DNA of 64,000 nucleotides from Vespa crabro (lineage: Eukaryota > Arthropoda > Insecta > Hymenoptera > Vespidae). Location of the stretch: assembly GCF_910589235.1 (NCBI RefSeq), contig NC_060977.1, positions 2,098,501 through 2,162,500 on the forward strand. Reading direction: 5' to 3'. The translations under genes and the position numbers were made by a program. The notes under the pieces are model-generated. The model did not search any database. It was not told the origin of the DNA and was given only the letters and a program-made list of their open reading frames with translations. The stretch's first letter is position 1. Each line of letters begins with the position of its first letter. Of this stretch, positions 43,828 through 54,399 are shown in pieces.

Positions 43828-45666
43828 CGATATTAAAAACATTTAATTTTGTATATACACATGTATGTATATCGAAACAACTCATTTGACAATTTTTGTT
43901 TGTTTCTTTCTTTCTTTCTTTCTTTCTTTCTTTTTTCTTTTCATTTTTTAATTTAACGTCTTATTAAAGATAACGATCAATTGTCACGAACTTTTCAAAT
44001 AACTCTATAAAATTGTATACAATTATATATCGTATTATATAACCATGCACATGTTATTTAAATCGATCGTTCCATGATAAATGATAACAGAATTTCGTGA
44101 GTTTAATCATTTTCTTAAAGAGTAGATTTATCAAAGTTTATATATTTACTTTAGATATCCTTCGAAATTCGATTTCCCTTCATGCTTATGACAGCTATTT
44201 CGGGATAGTCATAAAAGGAAAACATCAAATCGATATATCTGCCCGCGGAATTGGCAAAAGCAAAGGGACGGAAGGGCTAAACGTCGTCGTCTCTCAGTTA
44301 ACTATTCGACCTCGAAGCTCTAGCAATTCTGATTGCTACCTTGGTTGCTCGTTACGTCCGTCTTAAAGTTTAACATTGACGTACGTTAACTTTGTGCTAT
44401 ACGATATCGAGTTCGATATCGAGTAATATTCTAAGTAATTCTCGTTTCAAATGTCTAACGATTTACGATCATTAAAATATATATTATTTCAAGTTTTCGA
44501 TTGTTGTAAATCATTACGATAAAGTGGCAAAATTTAATAAATAGAGTTCATAATTAATACCGTATGTTATAACTTTGTAAAAAATCTTAAGGAGTTGTAC
44601 TATACGTGCAATACCTTTAACTTTTCTTTTCATTCACAAACGAATCTTACAGAAAGGAAACATTCGAAGTTCTTCCTTTAGAATCACTATTATCGATTTA
44701 GCTTTCAACGACATCTTTAAGATTCCAACGAAGCCATTTTACTCTTTAGATTGTGCTGTCTATGCTATTACTCTATCTCTATCTCTCTCTCTCTCTTCGC
44801 GAAAAAGCTCTAGAAGCTTGAATGCTCTGCAAACAGTTAATATGCTCCAAAAAATGTACAAAAAGTAATATTATGTAAACCGAGAATGTGTTTGACCTAG
44901 TTTCATCAAAATTCAAGTTTAACCAATTCCATATATCGAGCTTTGAAAATGTAATTCCGTTACACTTTACTCGTTTTCTTTTCTCTTCTCTTCTTCTTCT
45001 TCTTCTTCTTCTTCTTCTTTATCTTCTTCTTTTTATTTTCTTTTTTTCTTTCTTTTTTTTTTTTTCTTTCCTTTCCCCTCGTCCAAGTACATATCACACC
45101 GATACAACGACACGTATATTTCCGTTTATTTTCTTTTGAAAATGTAATTTCTTTTCTTTCTATTTCGTCGTAGCAAAACGATCGTCTTCTCATTTTGAAA
45201 CGTACCTCAAGTAAGTACTTACCTCAGATTCCCTCATAATCGTTTCTAACGTGAAATCGAATTCCCTATGGAAATGCCATATACGACCTTTCGAGTATCC
45301 TTTTTCTCTTTTAGTTTATTACAAGTTACCCTATATACGATGATTTCGAAAGAGGGTAGACAATTTTTTTCTATTTGTTTTCCTTTCTCTTTACTTTTTC
45401 TTTCTTCCTTCCTTTTTTTCTTTTTTTTCTTTTCTTTTTTTTTCTTTAACTTTCCCCGTTTGTCTCCCTCCCCCACTTGTCTCGAGGAACTATTTTTTAT
45501 CTCATCGTTTTGTCGATTGCGCATAGCCCGTGAATATAAACAAAAGAAAAAACAAAAAAAAAAAAAAAAACAAAGAAAAGAAAAGAAAAGAAAAAAGAAG
45601 GCGCATCCGAATGCTCGTAACTTTTCTTCTTGTACTTTTTTCGTTGTTTTTTTTTTTCTGTTTCTT

Positions 45667-45699
<33 letters not shown>

Positions 45700-46003
45700 T
45701 TCTCTCTCGAAGACATTTCTCTCTTCTTTAGCTTTGTAGACGAGATCCAGAGTGTAGTATACTCTCATGCAAAGAGGTTGATTTTAAGCGCGTATCGAAG
45801 CGCGATCCTTGCTTTCCCTTTTCCCCCTTTTTTACCCTCATACAAACTACAATTTGAGAATACGGAAAAAGCAATCCCATTCGTTTTACGATTCTCGAGC
45901 CTCCTTTTTCTACTACCCCACCTCTTCTTCGTCTTCCTCATTCTCAATTTTCTACTTTCACCCACTCATACTACTATATTATTATTCTTTATAGTATCTT
46001 TTC

Positions 46004-46054
<51 letters not shown>

Positions 46055-47756
46055 TCCCACCCTCTCTCTCTTTTTCTCTCTTTCTCTCTCGGTCGAATGT
46101 ATTCGCTTATCTGTATGTATATTCGACAATATATCAAAGCATGACTATCTCTTCGTGGTCTTTGCTACATTGAAAAATCAATGGCTCGGCAATATTTTGC
46201 ATTTTATCCCTCTATGATACGCATCTCTAACGATTTCTCGTTCATATGACGACTCCCGTCAATATTATTTTCGTATTCCCCCTCCCCCTCCCCCTGCCCC
46301 TCCCTTCCCCTCCTTTTTCCCTTCTGTCCTTTTCACTCACTTTTTGTTCAGTTTATTTTTTTTTTTTTCTTTTTTTTTTTTTGTTTCCTTTTTCCTTGTC
46401 TTCTTTTTTCACTCGTTCGTTCGTTTGTTTTTTCCTTGATGAACGAACGCGCGAGCTTGCTATGCTCGATATAATATAAAAATTCATTCGAGCGATAGGG
46501 TATCATCCGTTCTTTGAATAACGAAACGAAACTTTGATGAAATCATCGACAGACGTTATAATTAGGAAGATAAAGTGAAAGAGAGAGAGAGAAAAGAAAA
46601 AAAAAAAAGAAAAAGGAAGAAGTCAAAGGATCGATGAAGATGAAAAAATAATTACGGATTTACGTTTATACATTTGTTCGTCTCTTTTGAATGTTTTTCT
46701 TTTTTTTTCTTCTTTTATTTCTCTTTTCTCTTTTCTAATTGTCGTCGTTGTTGTCATCGTCGTCGTCGTCGTCATCGTCGTCGTTGTCGTTTTAAACCCT
46801 TACACGAAAGAATTATACGTATCTTCGGACTGTGGTTGATTGTAAATCACGTTTTATCGATAAGGAAGCTTCCATTATGTCAGATGAATAGAGATAAGTT
46901 AGATATCATATTGAGAGATGATTTCTAGTAACGTAACGTTACAATCCTTTTTTCCCGTTCGATCCTTTGACGAAAATCATTCTCCAGTTGGCTAACTTGT
47001 AACGGACGTTGTAATGCATCTTGCGTAGATATGTGCAAGGTTATACGAGAACCGCTTAACTTCCATGCGATTCACTGAAAGGACGATAAACGAAAAGTGG
47101 ATGGGATGAGGTTGTTGAAAAAGGGGAGGTGAGTTGGCTGGTTCGTTGGTTGGTTGGTTCGTTGGTTGGTTGGTTGGTTGGTTGGTTCGTTGGTTGGCTG
47201 GTTGGTTGGTTGGTTGGAACGCCGATAGTTCTTTGAATAGAACTTTCCTCGTTATATGGGAACACTTTTGAAAGTGCATATTTCTGATAACCGAATGAAC
47301 TTCCGTCTTCCTCTTCCTCGAATGATCGAGCCAACGATCTTAGAGATACTCGTTACCCGAGACATAACGTACGATGTTGTTGCGGTGCTTGTAAGATTTA
47401 TATGGCATCGTTGAGTTGATCGTTTGGTATAAATCTTTTCTAATACTTTAGATCATTTCATGACAGCGCATAAAGGCTAGATCGTTTTCGGATACATTTA
47501 AGGTTTGCGTATGGATAAATGGAGCGGGGGGGGGGGGAGGGTAAGAAGGAGAGAAACTTTTTTTTCTTTTTTTTTTTAAGAAAGAAATGAAAAAAAGACT
47601 CGTGCGTTCTTGCCAAGATTGTTGTTTGGTTGTAGACAGCTTTATCATACGCTTCTTTGATCATTAACCTCGTCGATTATGCGAAACACGTAGAAAATTT
47701 GAAACGCCCAAGCTCTTGATGATGTTCCTCGTCTCGTGGTAATTTCTGTCAGAAAG

Positions 47757-47811
<55 letters not shown>

Positions 47812-47983
47812 GGAGAGACTAAAGATCCAAGGAGATGTAGTTGGAAGATGTAGTTAGCTATAGCTAGGTGATCTTTAATTAAGCTGCTCGTTGGTGGTGT
47901 ATATATAGCTGTATCGTAAGTACTTGTACACTTCCACGTGATCAACGTTCACCTATGAATCATGGTACTCTTCCTATCCAAGA

Positions 47984-48033
<50 letters not shown>

Positions 48034-48379
48034 TTGTATGTATGTATGTATATGTTCTTGCTGAGCTTTGCGATTTATCGTAAGCATCTATGTCAATTTA
48101 ACGAGCTTTCGAAGAAACCATCGACTTTGTCGTTGGATCGAAAACTTCCTGATAACATATTGGCTTATGGTTTAACGGTGATAAATGCATATCCAATAAT
48201 GTAAAACTCAAATTTCTTTTCGATAGTTAGACATTGATAGTTTATTATGATTATTCATTGGTATACTATAATCCTGGCTAAACCTTCTTCGAACTACTGT
48301 TTCGTATTTGTATGCGATTTCTAGTTGAAGTTATGTGAAACCAAATGGCAGACGTTGGTGTTCCTTCGTTGTATCTTTG

Positions 48380-48440
<61 letters not shown>

Positions 48441-48774
48441 AACATCCCTCATATTCACTATGCCATCTTCTAGAAGACAGAGAGAGGCTCACGTAACTTT
48501 GTGCTGATTGAGGTAAACTCGAGTACCTGATAACTTCTCTCAGTTCTAGAACTTGTCGTGCCAAATACGCGACGTACACTGAAACCTACACACGTTCGAG
48601 GTCATACTCACATAGGCTTCCGCCATATTGGACTTACCGTTACTACAATCCTTAGGTAGGATAAGGTGCTTTTACCTTGAAACGGAGATGCTACCGAATT
48701 TCGGATTACAGGAAACATCCACGGATTACACAGCATTGCTGATATTCTACTCTCCCTCCCTCCCACCCTCCCTG

Positions 48775-48823
<49 letters not shown>

Positions 48824-49109
48824 ATCTATGAAACGTCATATCATTCGGGAATTGCTTGTCTCTGAAAATTTATTGCTTAGAAACGTTTTAATTACATTCT
48901 GATCGCTCGATCAGAATAGTTATTAAATCGTTGAATTCTACGATATGAACTTATGTTATTGTTATAAATGAAATTTTGATGTTATAACATCATAAATGTT
49001 ATAATATAGATATATTGTTGACTTATTAAATTTCACGCGATACCTCGTTAAAGAAGAAACATTATTAACTGTTATTAGTTATAATATTAGATCTAACATT
49101 CACATTACT

Positions 49110-49151
<42 letters not shown>

Positions 49152-49543
49152 ATCTAATTCGATGTAGTCCAGACACTATCTTTACCTAGAATTTTCTAAT
49201 GTAGTTAGTGAATCACTTTGTATACCATACGATAACGAGATATTTGTAACGAGAATATAGTATAGCGGCTCGTTAGATGTCTCCGAAGTTATTTAAGCGT
49301 TAAGCCCAAAGCTCGTGTCCTAATTTTGACGTAACCTACCTTGAAATCAGTTAATTAATGTACTAATTTGACGGAGACTATACGAGATTGTTATAAAATC
49401 TTATCGTAATATTTCATTCGAAAATTTTCATTCGTTCGTTTTCTTTTATAAATCAAAACAAATGAATACGTTTCAATGTGTTCATTGGTAGAAAAATAAT
49501 GGGGTGGGATATGGGGGAGGAGAAAGAAATAGAGAAACAGAAA

Positions 49544-49584
<41 letters not shown>

Positions 49585-52500
49585 AAAAATAATTTCAATG
49601 GATACAAAGAAAAATACGTTCGGTTCAAGCTCGGCTGTTTGAGATTAATCGTCAAGAGAAATGGTAAAAAAAAAAAAAAAAAAAAAGAAAAAATCGTGTG
49701 CCCCCTTTTTCAACGTACCATTGGTTCTTTGCATCGAGGTGTATTAATTTTTACGTCCACCCATGAAAAATGGCGTATCCACGTATCTTTTCTCTATTTC
49801 TTCTTTTTTCTTCTTTCATCTTTTTTTTTGTTTCGTTGTTTTTTTTTCATGTTTTTTCTTTTTTTCTTTTTTTTTTTTCAAAAGCAGTACAGCCGTCGTT
49901 GATTCGTCTCTTTTTCGAATTTACCATGAATTCAATCGGCTTGACGAATACTTTTTGCGAACTCTCTTTTCACGGGAATACATAGATACTCCTGGATTAA
50001 GCATTACATTTTCACGATTCAATATTGTAGTGCGATTCTATTCAATCGTTTTTCAAGGTATACCATTTCTTTTTCATTTGATTTAATGAAATTTACGATT
50101 TAATTTTTCGAATCTTTATCTATTTTGTTTTACATTTGTTCAACGAAATAATTAAATAATTTTAGATTTTCAGAAATGTAGAATATAAAAAGATTTAGAT
50201 ATTCTTGACATTTGTAATATTGTAAACATAAATCAATGATTTGTATATCATAAATCAATGATTTGTAACGACATAGAAAATATAGAAAAAGAGAAAAAGG
50301 AAATAGATCAATGTTAACATATTGAGTTCTATGGTGGAATAGGAAAATATAGAAAGATCCAATATATTTTATGCCCGCTCGTAAACCCTCAATTCTCTTA
50401 CGACAACATATATATATATAGCTTGTTCTATCCTATGGAAAATATTATACGAAAAGAAAAGTTGTTTGTTGAAAATGTTATGATACTCATGTTTATGTTT
50501 TAGATCACATGGTTAAGGCGCAAGGACAGACAATTATTGACTCTAGGTACTAACAGGCACTCGGTCGATACTCGTTTTGCCGTACGCCATACAAATACAG
50601 ATTGGGCACTTCAAATACAAATGGTCACTCTTGGAGACGAAGGGATTTACGAATGTCAGGTACTCTCATGAAAAGTTATCATTTCATATATAACTTTTTA
50701 TACCTCTACTTTTGAAATAATTTTATGTTAAAAATCTATCGTATATTTTCTATTCTTGCTAAATCTTTTTTTCTTTTTTGCATTTCTATAAAATCCAAAT
50801 TGAATTTTCATAAATGTAGAAAATTATATGATTTAACATCGTTATATTATGTTGGCCGATAATGTCAGGTAAATGTCAAATTAGCTCGGGAAGCTTTAAC
50901 AATGGACGTTCGAAGACAATGGACATTAACCTATGCTTCACCTTGTTGACCAAAAGGTCAACCATAGAATAAACTAGCTTGAAACGATTTCTATTCTTTT
51001 ATTACTATAAAAATAATTCTATTGATAAAAATAATTCTATAGTAAATTTATTCTTGGCAGTTTAAAAACAAAGAATGAAGAATAAGAAGAAAGAAAAGAA
51101 AGAAAGGAAAAAAAAAGGAAAAAAAAAAAGAAATAAAAGGATAGGAAAAGAAAAAAAGAAATATATATATATATATATATACATACATACATATAGTATA
51201 TAATATAAATATAAATATAAATATAAATATAAATATAAATATTCCGTGTATGTAGCGATTGGTACGTGTATCACGTGAAAAGTTAAAATTATCGGGGAAA
51301 CGCTCGAAGCGATGAAAATGAAATTTTATGTCGGCTTTTCAGGTGACGTCACATCCCATACAACGGAGCTTCACACGCTTGAAAATCACGGAGGCGTACT
51401 CGATAATACCGGGTGCGCCAGATTTACACGTAAAGCAGGGTTCCAGTTTGCGCTTGGAGTGCCAACTTATGGCAGCTACGGAGCTGCCCCAGTACGTGTT
51501 CTGGTATCGTCAAGGACGCATGATAAACTACGACGCCGAGCCCGGTGTTAAAGTTGAGCTCACGAAGAGTGGCTCCATTTTGATGGTAAACAAAACGAAG
51601 CCGACGCACGGAGGTAACTACACGTGCAAGGCGAGCAACGCAAAGCCGGCATACGTCATGGTTCATGTCATCGAAGGTAACAATGATAGATCGATAATAT
51701 TATTATACATTTTCATATTTTCTTATTTCAATTATCCGTATAAAATGTAATAATCGATGTAACTAATTCACGTTAAAAGTTTTCATGTGTCAGAAATATT
51801 TTCAGATTTTTTCACATTTCTTGAATTTATGTAAATTTTGAATATACATATATATATATATATAAATTTTAATATTCAATCTATCTTTATCATATAGATA
51901 CATTTAATTACAGGTTATTTAATATTATAATAATAAACAAAGAGAAATAATTTTCGATTAATATTACTTTAATAATTATTTTTAATATCCGTCGTCTAAA
52001 AGAGTTTCTTTTTTAGTTCGAGTTTTATGAATGATCCGTTTTAATAGATTATATTTGATTATGGTCGATTAAATGTTAAATTTGAAGAAATTCATTCTAC
52101 GATGAATTTTAATTCATTTTAGCGTTGATGTTTTTCTATTCGAATAACGAAAATGCTAGATCGAGTAAGAAAAAGGGAAAAGAAAATAAAATGGAAACGT
52201 GAGTGACTTCTACGTGAGCGAACTATCGAGCAATTTTTTCAATTCCGGTCTCATTGAAAGAGAATTACTACTTCGGTGTCGCTCGAAATTCGTTTAAAAT
52301 ATATTTTCTATGTCAAAAGGAAGAAATTCCTTAAGGTCTAATTCCTTTATATATTTTCGTTAATTCTGGTATCGTCGAATTATTCCTAGATATCATTTTC
52401 CAATGAGAAATTCTTGATAGGAACATGAACAATCTGAAAACGTATTTTCCATCAAGGAATTCACTAGAGAATCCCTTGTCTACTAGAAGTTAGTCTAGAT

Positions 52501-52774
52501 ATCAGTGTTTCCCAACATGGGAAGGTATGATCCAGGGAGGAATGCTAATTTGAATATTTTAAGGTAAAATTAGAAAATGATATTGCATTATCGATATCAA
52601 AATAATCACCATCATGAGTATATTACGTTGCATTATGTATAATTATAAGAGACTTTTGAAACTGTATATTTGCTTATTCATAGGTTTTTTTTTTTTACTT
52701 TACTCCCTTAGCTCTCGTTGTTCTCACTCATTAATGAATATGAAATTATCACTATTGACATATATAAATAAAAT

Positions 52775-52822
<48 letters not shown>

Positions 52823-53272
52823 ATATATATATATATCATGTAAATTAGTCTCATTTCAAAGATATCTTTAATTAATTTCACGAAACATAATTATGATTGT
52901 TATCAGCATAAAAACGTAACATACGTAACATCAAAATTATTATAGTCATTGAGATGATATTCGATAACGAAAAGTTAAGATTGAGAAACACTGATCTAAA
53001 ACCTTCGATCCGAATAATACAGAACATATATATATATATATATATATATACATACGTATATACGTGGACGGAAAAGTAGAGAAAGATAGATTCTGAAAAT
53101 CTAACCGATAACTTTCTAATCTCATTTTATAGAAGAGGAGAAGCCAGCAGCCATGCACGGTGGCGACAGGAGGAACCTCAGTCCAGCAATTTTGGCGAGC
53201 AACTTTCTGGTTTCCCTACTTGCGGCCGTCAGCTGGAGGATACCGAGTTTCACGAGCCTCTACCCGACGTGA
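35106..53272 (+). CDS. dpr: Dpr/zig-8 family two-Ig-domain cell-surface protein (5 coding exons, 286 aa)
   Basis: Joined exons 35106-35163, 38237-38409, 50504-50659, 51343-51676 and 53133-53272 give 861 nt including TGA, with phases 1, 0, 0 and 1 all compatible. Seen: signal peptide 1-19; hydrophilic linker 20-53; Ig1 about 54-135 with C68, W80 and C128 in DEGIYEC; Ig2 about 150-239 with C169, W183 and C224 in GNYTC; a family-typical KPAAMHGG segment at 244-251; a hydrophobic stretch 256-275. Sequons lie at N212 (NKT) and N221 (NYT). Established: Dpr proteins are neuronal surface Ig proteins, many binding DIP partners to specify synaptic connections. The family call is strong. I cannot assign a numbered paralogue, so the symbol means the family. 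The hydrophobic C-terminus ends in an 11-residue polar tail, so it could be a transmembrane segment with a short tail or an atypical GPI signal. At 286 aa it is compact for the family. No frameshift or internal stop is present. Confidence 0.9.
36297..36480 (+). promoter_or_regulatory. Candidate intronic regulatory patch with homeodomain-type sites
   Basis: Non-repetitive island in intron 1. It has two TAATTA cores separated by a few bases (36311-36329, nearly palindromic), a TTAATC site near 36406-36412, and a 7-bp stem CGGTCGC/GCGACCG (36338-36359). The motifs are short and common, so regulatory function is a guess supported only by local complexity and position in a neuronal gene. Confidence 0.25.
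36851..36914. repeat. Perfect 64-nt palindrome around (TA)n
   Basis: Arms ATATTTTTTTGAT and ATCAAAAAAATAT flank an uninterrupted alternating AT core, so the whole 64 nt is self-complementary as printed. It could extrude a cruciform in DNA or a long hairpin in the pre-mRNA of intron 1. Confidence 0.85.
38237..38409 (+). CDS. dpr: Dpr exon: linker and first half of Ig1
   Basis: Residues 20-77. The acceptor is TTATTTCAG|AG at 38236/38237 and completes a Glu codon with the G carried from the previous exon. It encodes a polar, acidic linker and then the A-B strand region of Ig1, ending with SGGKAVLPCKITDPGAGT and Cys68. The donor is ACG|GTAAGG, in phase 0. Splitting Ig1 just after the first cysteine strand, before the Trp strand, is what I recall for Dpr genes. 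A 140-nt pyrimidine microsatellite begins about 40 nt past the donor. Confidence 0.9.
38449..38592. repeat. (CTTT)n/(CT)n pyrimidine array just after the exon 2 donor
   Basis: About 140 nt of almost pure pyrimidine on the sense strand: TTTC units to 38502, a short interruption, then CTCT to 38592. It begins about 40 nt downstream of the GTAAGG donor, close enough to be bound by polypyrimidine-tract proteins next to the splice site. Confidence 0.9.
41685..41730. repeat. (ATT)n triplet run in intron 2
   Basis: About fifteen ATT units preceded and followed by T-rich DNA. The - strand poly-Asn frame (41561-41782) comes from it. Confidence 0.9.
42709..42775. repeat. (GA)n tract, about 67 nt, intron 2
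   Basis: Uninterrupted GA, one of the longest perfect dinucleotide runs in the window. Confidence 0.9.
46739..46793. repeat. (GTC)n triplet run in intron 2
   Basis: GTCGTCGTTGTCATCGTCGT-type triplets, the same class as the runs at 36270 and 55076. Confidence 0.85.
47133..47217. repeat. (GGTT)n tetranucleotide array in intron 2
   Basis: GGTT with periodic CGTT and GGCT variants. Its reverse strand reads as Asn-Gln-Pro-Thr repeats (47056-47334), which is an artefact of the repeat. Confidence 0.9.
50504..50659 (+). CDS. dpr: Dpr exon: second half of Ig1
   Basis: Residues 78-129, 52 codons with both ends in phase 0. The acceptor is ATGTTTTAG|AT and the donor CAG|GTACTC. It starts ITWLRRKDRQLLTLG, with the Ig core Trp80 and the Dpr-type W-[IL]-R-R-K/R-D-x-x-L-L-T-x-G signature. 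It continues with VDTRFAV and DWALQIQ and ends in DEGIYECQ with Cys128. Read-through past the donor meets a stop within four codons (TGA 50669-50671), supporting the boundary. Confidence 0.93.
50660..51342 (+). other. Dpr intron 3 (683 bp)
   Basis: GTACTC...TTTCAG. A+T-rich. It has a decoy donor-like CAG|GTAAAT at 50866-50874, a perfect 7-bp stem around AAAA (50945-50962), an A-rich purine tract and a run of the hexamer TAAATA (51207-51241). Confidence 0.8.
51343..51676 (+). CDS. dpr: Dpr exon: end of Ig1 and whole of Ig2
   Basis: Residues 130-240, entering in phase 0 and leaving in phase 1. The acceptor is GGCTTTTCAG|GTG and the donor GAAG|GTAACA. It encodes the last Ig1 strand (VTSHPIQRSFTRLKITEA), then IIPGAPDLHVKQGSSLRLEC with Cys169, YVFWYRQGRMINYD with Trp183, and GGNYTCKASNAKPAYVMVHVIE with Cys224. 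The MINYD and PDLH-GS-L-C signatures are typical of Dpr second Ig domains. Both N-glycosylation sequons are in this exon. The exon is clearly richer in G+C than the flanking introns. Confidence 0.94.
51677..53132 (+). other. Dpr intron 4 (1,456 bp)
   Basis: GTAACA...TTATAG. A+T-rich, with a hAT-like non-autonomous element at 52503-52993 and a TA repeat (53027-53050) about 80 nt before the acceptor. Confidence 0.8.
52503..52993. mobile_element. hAT-like MITE in the last Dpr intron
   Basis: The left end reads CAGTGTTTCCCAACATGGG. The right end, reverse-complemented, reads CAGTGTTTCTCAATCTTAAC, so the terminal inverted repeats agree over about 14 bases with one mismatch in the first 14. CAGTGTTTCCCAA-type ends are characteristic of hAT superfamily elements. 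The 491-bp interior has no transposase frame and includes a CT/TA microsatellite (52779-52836). Flanks are TCTAGATAT on the left and ATCTAAAA on the right, an imperfect echo of the 8-bp duplication hAT elements make (often with a TCTAGA core). So this is an old non-autonomous copy. Confidence 0.65.
53133..53272 (+). CDS. dpr: Dpr last coding exon: juxtamembrane and C-terminal hydrophobic segment
   Basis: Residues 241-286 and TGA at 53270-53272. The acceptor is CATTTTATAG|AAGAGG, a tandem TAGAAG; use of the second AG would drop one Glu from the EEE run at 241-243. EKPAAMHGGD resembles the post-Ig2 segment of Dpr proteins. It is followed by a hydrophobic stretch with SPAILASNFLVSLLAAVSW and an 11-residue tail RIPSFTSLYPT. 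The family has GPI-anchored members, but the polar tail makes the anchor type here uncertain. Confidence 0.88.
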
Positions 53273-53520
53273 ATCATCGACTTGGAAGTTTTGCCGGTTG
53301 GAACACCGGCACCAATTCGTTTCGCGGTGATGGCCATACTCGTCGACCGATCCGCACGATCTCCCGTTATAAAATCCGACGATAAGCGTCAATCCTCTTT
53401 GGACTTTCGAGCGCGTTCCGTCGTTACGATTCCAGATTCCTTTATCTGCCACACTTATTCGTGTCATTTAATCGTCATTGAACGGAAAACATAAATAAAG
53501 CCAATTGACTTTCCTTCGAA
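53273..53520 (+). other. Dpr 3'UTR, proximal part
   Basis: Non-repetitive, fairly G+C-rich sequence following the stop codon, up to the AATAAA hexamer at 53495-53500. Immediately after comes a GA microsatellite. Further AATAAA hexamers at 55059-55064 and 55748-55753 would allow a longer 3'UTR of about 1.8-2.5 kb that includes the triplet arrays. Neuronal insect transcripts often have extended 3'UTRs, but nothing in the sequence proves use of the distal sites. Confidence 0.6.
53495..53500 (+). terminator. Candidate polyadenylation signal AATAAA
   Basis: Canonical hexamer 223 nt after the stop codon, within CATAAATAAAGCC. It is the first AATAAA on the sense strand after the CDS. Usage is an inference. 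Confidence 0.55.
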
Positions 53521-53549
53521 CGAAAGATATGGACGGACGAGATAAAGAA

Positions 53550-53580
53550 AAAGAGAGAAAGAGATAGAGACATAGAGAGA

Positions 53581-53631
<51 letters not shown>

Positions 53632-53677
53632 AGAGAGAGAAAGAGAGAAGGGCATAGAGAGAAAGAAAGAGAAACAG

Positions 53678-53714
<37 letters not shown>
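53550..53714. repeat. (GA)n tract after the Dpr 3' end
   Basis: About 165 nt of GA with GAAA and CATAGA interruptions. It is in the opposite orientation to most microsatellites inside the gene. Confidence 0.9.
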
Positions 53715-53717
<3 letters not shown>

Positions 53718-53879
53718 ACAATGTAAACATTGTTTGTCTCTTTATTCATTGTGAAGGAGAATTTTAAGAAGTCTTTTATTTTGATTTCTCGATAAGTTCT
53801 TTTTACTTTTTCGATCGAATCGATTTAGAAATATCTGATTTTATTCGTAGTATATTTTTGTCTCTCTACGAGACTACAT

Positions 53880-53937
<58 letters not shown>

Positions 53938-54241
53938 TTCTCTCTCTCTCACACTCTCTCGATCCCTTTGTTATCTGTCTCCCTTTTTTTTTTTTTCGAT
54001 AGAGAAAATTCTCTATCTCTTAAGAATTTCCTTTCTCTCGATTCTTTCCAATCGTTTCCCCTCGAAAAGATATTCGGCTCGCGTACGCGCTCTCGCAGTC
54101 GGACGAACTATCATCCTTCGTTTTTTTTGGAATTGACTTAGGATCGGTACAGTAGGATACGTTTTACTCTTAAACTTCTAATACGAGAAAAGGAAGAGGA
54201 TATTAAGAGTGGAAGGTACGTTTTCCGCACACGGAGTACGT

Positions 54242-54336
54242 CACTACTACTACTACTACTACTATTATTACTACTACTACCACCACTACTATTACTACTA
54301 CTATTACTACTACTATTACTACTACTACTACTACTG

Positions 54337-54370
<34 letters not shown>

Positions 54371-54399
54371 ACTACTACTACTACTACTACTACTACTAC
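54242..54399. repeat. (CTA)n triplet array, 158 bp
   Basis: Nearly pure CTA/TAC triplets with interruptions (TATTAT, CACCAC, CTGCTA, TACACT). Open in several frames as poly-Tyr, poly-Thr or, in reverse, poly-Val/Ser, but this is only the repeat. It lies 0.97 kb past the Dpr stop, possibly in a long 3'UTR. Confidence 0.9.

Larger units (their letters stand above)
38410..50503 (+). other. Dpr intron 2 (12,094 bp), splitting Ig1
   Basis: GTAAGG...TTTTAG. It contains about twenty microsatellites, mostly CT on the sense strand, plus ATT, TTC, GTC and GGTT arrays. Open frames inside it are low-complexity (poly-Ser/Leu, Lys/Glu/Arg) or short and unrecognised, for example at 42042-42539 and 44097-44366. 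No second gene is supported on either strand. Confidence 0.8.

Noticed and set aside
44097..44366. 89-codon non-repetitive open frame in intron 2
   Set aside because: No domain, no family resemblance; length expected by chance in this amount of sequence.
45268..46173. 301-codon open frame on the + strand, longest in the window
   Set aside because: Almost entirely Phe/Ser/Leu and Lys from pyrimidine and purine tracts within intron 2; antisense frames are equally open.
47056..47334. Asn-Gln-Pro-Thr repeat protein on the - strand
   Set aside because: Direct translation of the GGTT array; flanking residues show no domain.
50861..50875. AATGTCAGGTAAAT resembling the exon 3 end plus donor; possible alternative donor
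   Set aside because: Extending exon 3 to it meets TGA within four codons, and no Ig-like sequence precedes it as a separate exon.
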